From positions 1 through 6,999 of the forward strand of contig JBDSJC010000226.1 in the NCBI GenBank assembly GCA_039917655.1: 6,999 nt of DNA. The letters run 5' to 3'. Under the pieces are notes generated by a model. That model was given only the letters and a program-made list of their open reading frames with translations. It made no database searches and had not been told where the DNA came from. Both the position numbers and the translations under genes were made by a program. The stretch is from PNKC01 sp039917655 (lineage in GTDB: Bacteria > Chloroflexota > Dehalococcoidia > Tepidiformales > Tepidiformaceae). Shown here one piece after another: positions 1-5,282 of this stretch (its first letter is position 1; each line of letters opens with the position of its first letter).

Positions 1-719
1 CCACGCGGGTGGGCGTGAGCATCGGTGATATGGTCGGCGGGCTCTACCTGGCGATCGGCATACTTGGCGCGCTCCGCGCACGGGAAGTTACGGGCGAAGG
101 CCAGTTCGTGGACGTGGCGCTGATGGAGGCGCAGATGGCGCTCTGCGAGAACGCCATCGTCCGCCGCTCGGCGTTCGGCGAGAATCCCACCCGCCAGGGC
201 AGCCGTCACGCCCTGCTTGCGCCATTTGGCCCGTTCCCCACCGCCGACGGCTGGCTCGTCATCGCCAACGTAAAGGAGTGGGAGATGTTCTGCACCTTGA
301 TTGAGCGCGACGAGATGGCGTTCGACGCCCGATTCACCTCCAACCGCGCGCGGATCGAGAACATCGGCCCACTGGAAGCGGCGCTCGTTGAAACGCTGAC
401 AACCAAGACGACGGCCGAATGGTTCGCCATAATTCAGCCGGCAAACGTCTGCGCGATCGGCAAGGTGAACAGCATCGCCGACCTGTTCGATGACCCTCAC
501 GTCGCCGCTCGCAACATGCTGGTGGAATTGCCGATGCCGTACGGTAGGCCGGGGACGCTCACGCTGCCAAACTCGCCGCTCCACCTTTCGGGTACGCCAA
601 CCGTGGTGGGCAAGCCAATGCCCGAACACGGCGGCGACACGGATGACGTGCTCTCCGAATGGCTGGGGATGGAGCTCGGGGACGTGCAAGCCCTTCGCAG
701 CGCGGGCGTGGTTAAGTAG
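1..719 (+). CDS. CaiB/BaiF family III CoA-transferase, 5'-truncated by window edge
   Basis: Family III CoA-transferases move CoA between carboxylic acids through a covalent aspartyl intermediate in the cytosol. The frame is open to the left edge (first full codons read T-R before V-G-V-S-I-G-D), so the start lies outside the window and the GTG at 9 is internal. The segment S-I-G-D-M-V-G-G matches the family's active-site strand, and the Asp encoded at 27-29 aligns with the catalytic Asp169 of formyl-CoA transferase. Next come the family motif A-I-G-I-L-G-A-L-R-A-R-x-x-T-G-x-G-Q-x-V-D-V-A-L-M-E-A and a C-terminal domain with D-L-F-D-D-P-H-V-A-A-R-N-M and a P-N-S-P-L-H-L-S-G-T-P region. About 238 C-terminal residues of the usual roughly 400 are present, ending in TAG at 717-719. 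The substrate cannot be read from sequence; such genes usually serve acyl-CoA or carnitine-type catabolism. Family assignment is firm, specific reaction unknown. Confidence 0.93.
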   Translation, partial: TRVGVSIGDMVGGLYLAIGILGALRAREVTGEGQFVDVALMEAQMALCENAIVRRSAFGENPTRQGSRHALLAPFGPFPTADGWLVIANVKEWEMFCTLIERDEMAFDARFTSNRARIENIGPLEAALVETLTTKTTAEWFAIIQPANVCAIGKVNSIADLFDDPHVAARNMLVELPMPYGRPGTLTLPNSPLHLSGTPTVVGKPMPEHGGDTDDVLSEWLGMELGDVQALRSAGVVK

Positions 720-844
720 CGCGGACATGACCTGAGCCGCTTTCGCTGACCGTGGGAAGGCGTACTCTGCACTCACCACCCTCGAGCCCAACGGCCCTGT
801 ATGGGAGTCGCGAGGGATCGGCTGATTAAACCAAGGGCTTCAAT

Positions 845-865
845 GACCCCTTGCGGGTCGGGAGG
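845..865 (+). promoter_or_regulatory. Shine-Dalgarno site and small upstream hairpin of the methyltransferase gene
   Basis: A GGGAGG stretch at 860-865 lies 8 nt before the GTG at 874, which fixes that GTG as the start. Immediately upstream, GACCC (845-849) and GGGTC (855-859) form a perfect 5-bp inverted repeat with a 5-nt loop. The hairpin abuts the ribosome binding site and could modulate its access, but this is inference from a short repeat. No convincing promoter was seen in the 154-bp gap after the CoA-transferase stop. Confidence 0.6.
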
Positions 866-873
866 CTCTCTTC

Positions 874-1647
874 GTGGCAAGTCGTTGGAATCCCTCACAG
901 TACGAACGCTTTCGCAACGAACGCAGCCAGCCGTTTTTCGATCTGCTCAGCATGGTCGCGCCCGCACCGGGCGGCACGGCCGTCGATCTTGGCTGCGGCA
1001 CCGGCGAACTGACGAAGGTGTTGCACGAAAAGCTGCAGACCCGCGAGACGATCGGCCTCGATAGCTCCGAGACGATGCTCGCCAGAAGCGAAGCGCATGC
1101 GGGCCAAGGACTACGGTTCGACCTCGCCAATGTCGCCGATTTCGCGTCGGCCAGTCCTGTCGATATCCTCTTCTCCAACGCCGCGCTGCAATGGGTGGAC
1201 GGACACGAAACGCTCTTCCCACGACTGTTCAAGGCCGTCGCTCCTGGCGGACAGGTGGCTATCCAGATGCCCGCCAACGCCGACCACGCATCGCATCGGG
1301 TGGCCTTCGCCGTCGCCGCTGAGGAACCCTACGCCAGCGCGATGGGCGGCTACCAGCGTGAATGGCCCGTGCGCCCGCCCGAATGGTACGCGGAACTGTT
1401 GGACCGCAGCGGCTTCAGCGAACAATCGGTGCGGCTACAGGTCTACGGCCACCACCTGGAATCGCGGGACGGCGTGGTGGAGTGGGTCAAGGGTACGTTG
1501 CTCACGGACTTCGAGAAGCGGCTGACGCCCGGGCTCTACCAACAGTTCCTGGCCCGCTACCGGGATCGCCTGATGATAGAACTGGACGACTCGCGCCCGT
1601 TCTTCTATGCCTTCAAGCGGATCCTCATCTGGGGCCGGAAACGCTAA
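874..1647 (+). CDS. tam: trans-aconitate 2-methyltransferase (SAM-dependent)
   Basis: Predicted to methylate trans-aconitate with S-adenosylmethionine, removing an aconitase inhibitor formed from cis-aconitate; cytosolic. The 257-residue product has the length of E. coli Tam (about 252). It starts M-A-S-R-W-N-P-S-Q-Y, the family's W-N-P-x-x-Y opening, followed by an E-R-S-x-P segment. SAM-binding motif I is V-D-L-G-C-G-T-G-E-L-T (residues 37-47), the acidic strand is G-L-D-S-S (61-65), and the family signatures S-N-A-A-L-Q-W (101-107) and Q-M-P-A-N (131-135) follow. The GTG start is supported by GGGAGG 8 nt upstream. The TAA stop overlaps the stop of a convergent CDGSH remnant on the other strand. 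Some Tam-like methyltransferases have other substrates, so the exact substrate is likely rather than certain. Confidence 0.88.
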   Translation: MASRWNPSQYERFRNERSQPFFDLLSMVAPAPGGTAVDLGCGTGELTKVLHEKLQTRETIGLDSSETMLARSEAHAGQGLRFDLANVADFASASPVDILFSNAALQWVDGHETLFPRLFKAVAPGGQVAIQMPANADHASHRVAFAVAAEEPYASAMGGYQREWPVRPPEWYAELLDRSGFSEQSVRLQVYGHHLESRDGVVEWVKGTLLTDFEKRLTPGLYQQFLARYRDRLMIELDDSRPFFYAFKRILIWGRKR

Positions 1648-1803
1648 TCGGCCCTGAAGCCGATCGCACGGTGGGTGTTGTCGCAGAACGGCTTGTTCCG
1701 TGATTCACCGCAGCGGCACAGTGCGGGCGCGGGTCACCCTGCTTACCAGGTCGCCATCTCCGTCAACGATTTCGAACAATCCGCGACTATAGAGCGGGAG
1801 GGG
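1644..1803 (-). pseudogene. CDGSH iron-sulfur domain protein remnant, frameshifted
   Basis: The minus strand encodes C-R-C-G-E-S-R-N-K-P-F-C-D-N-T-H, the full three-Cys/one-His CDGSH signature that binds a 2Fe-2S cluster (Cys codons start at 1718, 1712 and 1685; His codon 1673-1671). It is followed by R-A-I-G-F-R-A-D and a TAG at 1646-1644. This frame is closed by TGA at 1736-1734, with no ATG, GTG or TTG start between. The expected upstream half, P-L-Y-S-R-G-L-F-E-I-V-D-G-D-G-D-L, is present but in another frame (1800 onward). Removing one base near 1725-1727 joins them as V-T-R-A-A-L-C-R-C-G, exactly the family pattern. The upstream frame has no start codon back to about 1980. It converges with tam, overlapping by 2 nt at the stops. 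A sequencing error is possible, but the missing start and neighbouring debris favour decay. Confidence 0.82.
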
Positions 1804-1823
1804 GATTGCCAGTACATCGGTCC

Positions 1824-1909
1824 CCAGCCCACTCGCACGTGCTCGTGCATGAAAGTGAATCCCAAGGCGGCGCTTCGATTGGGCCGTTGGCAGTCTGAAT
1901 GGTGGCCAT
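1824..1909 (-). pseudogene. N-terminal remnant of a phosphotriesterase-family amidohydrolase
   Basis: An ATG at 1909-1907 with GGAG 5 nt upstream begins M-A-T-I-Q-T-A-N-G-P-I-E. A one-base frame change near 1868-1873 then continues as A-A-L-G-F-T-F-M-H-E-H-V-R-V-G-W. Phosphotriesterase-family proteins open with a strand ending G-P-I, four residues, L-G-x-T-x-x-H-E-H, the last being the metal-binding His-x-His pair; restoring one base gives exactly this spacing. Recognisable similarity stops after about 30 residues (near 1824), while the family is usually about 300 residues or more, and CDGSH-like sequence begins some 20 nt further on. This looks like a gene cut by deletion and then frameshifted. 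The frames are short, so the call rests on motif and spacing only. Confidence 0.62.
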
Positions 1910-1970
1910 CGGTTCTCCGTGCGCGATTTGTTGGCAGTGCAGAGCGGCGCAACGGAGGAATCCGCGAGCC

Positions 1971-3737
1971 TTAAACGCCTCCGCCGACCGCGCCCACGGG
2001 CTCGGCCGAGTGGTCGATGGCCCCGACCGCGACGGGCACGGAGTGAACTCGGCTGCCCTTTTCGGCGACGCGGTAGATGAGCCCAGTGCCGCTAGCCAGC
2101 TTCAGCTGAGCATGGAGCGCGGGCAAGCTGGCGAAGAAGAATGTGATCACCGCCATCAGCGGCCAGATGGCGAAACCCGCGATGAACGCACCGCGTGACA
2201 CATGCGCGGGGCGCGGCCCACGAGCCCTCATCTCCACGACGATCATCACGATCAGCGGGAAGAGGCAGAAGTACACGAGGGCGCCCGCCGGGTTGAGGTT
2301 CATCATGCCGCCCACGGGGCTTGAAAAGTCCCCGTGAGCCATCTCGCTCAGGTGCCAGGTTGGGCCGGGAAACGCTTTGAGAAAGCCCATACGGAACGGG
2401 TTTACCCACCAGTCAGGCATGTTCGCACCGAGGAACTTGGTGGCCATGATCGGGAAAATGTTGCCGAGCGTGATGATGTACCACTGCGACATCCAGAGAG
2501 AATGCACCTTCGTCACCGCGCCGGTGAGCAGGAACTTGCGCTTGCGGCTCAGAGGAGACTGCTTGTTGAAGCTCGAACGCCAGGCGTAAGGGATGTCACT
2601 CGCGCCCCAAGCGTGGCGGACACTCTGGGCGTAGTGCGCGCGCAACGTCTTCATGTAGCCATCCGTCAGCACGCAGTCGTTGCCCAGCGGCAGAAAGAGC
2701 GATTCGACGTGGACGCGGTCACCCAGTGTGAAACAGCACTTCAAGTAGACGTGCCAGTCCTCGGGGATGACCTCTTCGTCCCAGTAATCCACTTCGTTCA
2801 GCATCTGCCAGCTGAGGGAGTAGCAGGAGGTCGGGAATTTCACGCTGCCGGGCATCACCAGGTTCGAAAGGCGGTTGATGCCGGAAAGGCCGTCCGGGAT
2901 GCGCAACGGCGCTGGGATGTCCCAGATGTTGTTCGAATTGAATATGGTCGGCTGCCAGAACGTGCGGTAGCGGTCCGTGGCGGTGAGGAAGAGGTAGTTC
3001 AGCGCTTCGAAGTGGTGCGGGTGGAAGACGGCGTCTGCGTCGCAACTGGTAACCGAGTAACGGGCGATGTCGTCGCCGCCGTTCTCGATCAGGCGGATGT
3101 GCGCCTCACGCGCCGCCCAGGCTTCGTTGGAGCCCTTGCCAGGCGTCTCGTTGGGCAGGCCGGCTGGGTGATAGGTGGCGAACATATCCGCGAAGCGGTT
3201 GCGGTAGAGCATGACCAGGCGTGCGGCCTTGGCGCGGGCGGCAGGCTCCCGGGCCTCCATCGCCATCACGATCACGACCTGGCTGGCATTCGCCTGGGCG
3301 GCAAGCGCGTCCAGCGTGCGCGAGAGACCCTCCTCGGATTCCTTGTAGTTGGGGATGATCACCATGTGACGCGGCCAGGACCATCCCTGTGCGCCCGGGT
3401 GATCGGGCAGCCATTCGCAGTACTTCGCGATCCAGTTCGTTGCCTTCCACCGCTTGATGCGGCGCAGTCCAACGAGACAGGCGATGGCCACCGCGTAAGA
3501 GCGGATGAGCCAATACCCGAAGAAGGCCACGATACCTACGGCGAGAACCTGCGGCGCCCAGTACGGCGCCCAGAAGATAGACGACGCAAGGAAAAGCGAG
3601 AGGGCGACCGGGAAAAGGTTCCAGAGCCGTTCGCGCAGAGGCGAGGAGGCGGTCAGTGAAAGCTCGATAGGCTGAAGAGGGGTGGCGAAGACGGCGGTCT
3701 GGCGCGGAGCACGGAGTGCCATAAGAGAAGGTCCCAC
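1971..3737 (-). CDS. Membrane-anchored family 2 glycosyltransferase under c-di-AMP riboswitch control
   Basis: Likely adds sugars from a nucleotide-sugar donor to a cell-surface glycan at the inner face of the membrane. The 588-residue product has two hydrophobic segments near residues 41-60 and 62-90 and a GT-A catalytic domain: I-I-P-N-Y-K-E (127-133), the metal/donor-binding D-A-D-A-V-F-H-P (233-240) and the catalytic-base-type E-D-W (326-328). An R-H-A-W-G segment (374-378) sits where processive enzymes carry Q-x-x-R-W. Further hydrophobic segments lie near 418-436, 484-502 and 517-540, followed by a soluble tail rich in Gly and Val. Two starts are possible: GTG at 3737 (AGGAA 12 nt upstream) or ATG at 3722 (GGGA about 9 nt upstream); the spacer sequence does not decide. 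It stands alone downstream of the riboswitch. Fold and class are clear; product glycan is unknown. It could instead act on a lipid carrier. Confidence 0.85.
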   Translation of the reverse strand: MGPSLMALRAPRQTAVFATPLQPIELSLTASSPLRERLWNLFPVALSLFLASSIFWAPYWAPQVLAVGIVAFFGYWLIRSYAVAIACLVGLRRIKRWKATNWIAKYCEWLPDHPGAQGWSWPRHMVIIPNYKESEEGLSRTLDALAAQANASQVVIVMAMEAREPAARAKAARLVMLYRNRFADMFATYHPAGLPNETPGKGSNEAWAAREAHIRLIENGGDDIARYSVTSCDADAVFHPHHFEALNYLFLTATDRYRTFWQPTIFNSNNIWDIPAPLRIPDGLSGINRLSNLVMPGSVKFPTSCYSLSWQMLNEVDYWDEEVIPEDWHVYLKCCFTLGDRVHVESLFLPLGNDCVLTDGYMKTLRAHYAQSVRHAWGASDIPYAWRSSFNKQSPLSRKRKFLLTGAVTKVHSLWMSQWYIITLGNIFPIMATKFLGANMPDWWVNPFRMGFLKAFPGPTWHLSEMAHGDFSSPVGGMMNLNPAGALVYFCLFPLIVMIVVEMRARGPRPAHVSRGAFIAGFAIWPLMAVITFFFASLPALHAQLKLASGTGLIYRVAEKGSRVHSVPVAVGAIDHSAEPVGAVGGGV

Positions 3738-3754
3738 TAAACGAGGAACTTCCT

Positions 3755-3900
3755 ACGCCGCCGAGGTTAGCTGTCGGGCTACGGCCGGAGATAGCCGTTC
3801 CGCCGTCGCCGCGCCTTCCAAAAGGAAGCCGGGCCCTTGCGGACTCGCCCCGAAAACTGGTTCCCCCGTTCCGCCTTCGCGGACTAGGCGTGCGATTGCT
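3755..3900 (-). promoter_or_regulatory. cyclic-di-AMP riboswitch (ydaO-yuaA class)
   Basis: Read on the minus strand, this leader carries the hallmarks of the ydaO-yuaA aptamer in the right order. A closing P1 helix is ACGCC (3891-3887) with GGCGU (3759-3755). A hairpin UCCGC-GAAG-GCGGA follows. Then come CGGGGGAACC (3868-3859), UUUUC plus GGGGCGAGUCC (3851-3841), variable hairpins including CUUCC-UUUU-GGAAG, and the invariant CCCGACAGCUAACCUCG (3778-3762) just before the P1 3' strand. The same blocks occur in the crystallised Thermoanaerobacter aptamer. It lies 17 nt before the GTG and 32 nt before the ATG candidate start of the glycosyltransferase. No U-tract terminator was seen between the aptamer and the gene; the UAGGA next to P1 suggests translational control (inference). 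Known members turn expression off when c-di-AMP binds. Confidence 0.95.
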
Positions 3901-3909
3901 CGCAGGAGC

Positions 3910-3938
3910 ATCCTTGAGGGAAGGGGAGCCTGTGTCAA
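3910..3938 (-). promoter_or_regulatory. Sigma70-type promoter for the riboswitch-glycosyltransferase transcript
   Basis: A perfect TTGACA -35 box (3938-3933) is followed after 17 bp by AAGGAT (3915-3910), which keeps the critical A2, A5 and T6 of the -10 consensus. The predicted transcription start near 3903 falls a few bases before the first riboswitch helix, so promoter and aptamer positions support each other. The -10 box is only a 3/6 match, so its exact placement is tentative. Confidence 0.6.
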
Positions 3939-4180
3939 GCAACCATCTCAGCCGGCCGACGGCGTTTCGCCAGAATTCACACTGTCCTCAGGATTACGCT
4001 GGGCGTCTTTGTCAAGAAATCCGGAGCATTTTGCAACGGGGATTTGAGGATACTTCCGAAATCGCACGTCGCTCGCCGCCAGCCCACAAAGCCAGAAGAC
4101 CGAACCCTTTGCGCTCCGCACTGGCCGGGCGTGGGCACAGAGCGAACAGAGGCCGATTCGCGGGTCCGCTGTCCTCCCCG
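3939..4180. other. Intergenic region upstream of the riboswitch promoter, no gene recognised
   Basis: About 240 bp separate the promoter from the phosphotransferase stop. Frames on both strands give low-complexity, Arg/Pro-rich translations with no recognisable family. A second TTGACA occurs on the minus strand at 4015-4010 but lacks a -10 box at normal spacing. A short perfect hairpin GGCG-TTT-CGCC lies at 3961-3971. No U-tract terminator was seen for the phosphotransferase gene. Confidence 0.5.
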
Positions 4181-5182
4181 TCACCCGCCCAGCATCTTCA
4201 ACGCGAATTCCATGTTGCTTGTCATGGAGGGTCGCAAGTCCTCCCAATGCGGGTCATCGCGCTTGCCGCGGCGGTGAAGCATCAGGTTGAAGCCGGTGAT
4301 GATCGCGAATTTGTACATCGCCAGGGCTTTGAACCAGTGCACATCGCCCACGGCATCGCCGAACGCTTCGCGGTACATCGCCTCCAACTCCGAGGAGTGG
4401 GGCATGAGCCCACTCACGGCCCCTTCATGCGCCCACGCTTCAGGCTCGTTGAAGGCGCATATCCAGCCGAGGTCGTTCAGCGTTGCACCCTGACCGCAGA
4501 GCTCCCAGTCGATGACTGCCAGCAGTTGCGCGTCCTCCGAGTACATCAGATTCGCGAACTGGAAATCGCCGTGATAGAGGGCGATGCGCGCATCCGCCGG
4601 GATCTGGTCCAGCAGCTTCTGGCGCACAGTGGGCTGGAGCGCGAGCCGCTCCGGGTCGGCCGCCTTTTCGTAAAAGCGGTCCCAGCGGGTGACATCGAAT
4701 TCAAAGCCCCAGAAGTCACCCAGGTAAGGGCATTTCGTGGCTGCGTCCACCTTGTGGATTCCGGCCAGCGCGGTCATCGCCTGGCGCGCCATGCTCCGGC
4801 GCTGGTCTTCGCTGAAGCTCAGCAGGTAGTCGCCCCGTGACACGTCGCCCTCAATGCGGGGCACGATGAAGTACGGCCGTCCGAACCACTGGAGGTCATC
4901 GCCCGCCCAGACCACCGGCGCGTGAGGCACATCCGTGTCATCAAGGGCGCGCAGCGCGCTGACCTGGCGCAAGACATCGGCCGTGCCTTCGTGCTTCACA
5001 TTCGGCGGCGGCATGCGCAGGAAGAAGCGCCGCAACTCGCCCTCCGTGGACACATCGAAGAGGTAAGAAAAGCCAGCGTGCCCCGGCCCGGGTTCGAGCG
5101 AGACGACCTTCGCGAACGGGTCCTCCAGGTGGGACCGAGAAAAGATCATCAGTTGGTCTTCGATTTCGTCCAGGGGGTCCAT
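4181..5182 (-). CDS. APH/choline-kinase-fold phosphotransferase, ACAD10/11 kinase-domain type
   Basis: An ATP-dependent small-molecule kinase, probably acting on a hydroxyacyl-CoA or related metabolite in the cytosol. The 333-residue product has the catalytic loop H-G-D-F-Q-F-A-N (204-211), with Asp206 as base and Asn211 for Mg, and the Mg-binding I-D-W-E (224-227) that replaces kinase D-F-G. It continues G-A-T-L-N-D-L-G-W as in aminoglycoside-phosphotransferase-family proteins. A hinge-like Y-F-I-V-P-R-I-E-G-D-V is at 104-114. The ATG at 5182 has a strong GGAGGAG (5193-5187) 4 nt upstream. It follows the acyl-CoA dehydrogenase gene by 100 bp on the same strand. In mammalian ACAD10/ACAD11 a kinase of this fold is fused to a dehydrogenase like its neighbour, and Pseudomonas LvaA, with acyl-CoA dehydrogenase-like LvaC, is a comparable pair. 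Antibiotic resistance is unlikely given this context. The substrate is inferred, not shown. Confidence 0.85.
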   Translation of the reverse strand: MDPLDEIEDQLMIFSRSHLEDPFAKVVSLEPGPGHAGFSYLFDVSTEGELRRFFLRMPPPNVKHEGTADVLRQVSALRALDDTDVPHAPVVWAGDDLQWFGRPYFIVPRIEGDVSRGDYLLSFSEDQRRSMARQAMTALAGIHKVDAATKCPYLGDFWGFEFDVTRWDRFYEKAADPERLALQPTVRQKLLDQIPADARIALYHGDFQFANLMYSEDAQLLAVIDWELCGQGATLNDLGWICAFNEPEAWAHEGAVSGLMPHSSELEAMYREAFGDAVGDVHWFKALAMYKFAIITGFNLMLHRRGKRDDPHWEDLRPSMTSNMEFALKMLGG

Positions 5183-5203
5183 GCGTCTCCTCCGAAACGG
5201 ACC

Positions 5204-5256
5204 GTGGCCGGCGGCTCAGACGAGTTCACCGGCCACCAGATTGGCGCTGCTGAGCC
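5204..5256. repeat. Two interleaved inverted repeats between the dehydrogenase and kinase genes
   Basis: GTGGCCGG (5204-5211) pairs perfectly with CCGGCCAC (5229-5236), and GGCTCAG (5213-5219) pairs perfectly with CTGAGCC (5250-5256). The arms alternate along the strand, so the transcript could form either hairpin or a pseudoknot. There is no T-tract for a classical terminator on either strand. The structure may tune readthrough or mRNA stability between the two genes; it matches no RNA family I recognise. Confidence 0.5.
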
Positions 5257-5282
5257 ACCCGCGCGGGCAGCCCATGGTCTGA

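Noticed and set aside
2334..3659. 441-codon open frame on the plus strand, antisense to the glycosyltransferase
   Set aside because: Its translation is Arg/Val/His-rich with no family motifs, and it is the usual antisense frame of a GC-rich gene; the minus-strand frame has clear glycosyltransferase motifs.
3950..4000. Hammerhead-ribozyme-like core on the minus strand (CUGAGGA followed by GCGAAAC)
   Set aside because: The CUGANGA and GAAA boxes are present, but stem II would be only 3 bp with two unpaired bases before GAAA, and no proper stems I and III could be drawn.
4010..4015. Second TTGACA on the minus strand upstream of the riboswitch promoter
   Set aside because: No acceptable -10 hexamer at 16-18 bp spacing; the next sequence is CCTGAG.
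3890..4840. 316-codon plus-strand frame and several shorter frames covering the riboswitch region
   Set aside because: They run through the aptamer and antisense to the kinase, have no recognisable content and no good ribosome binding sites.
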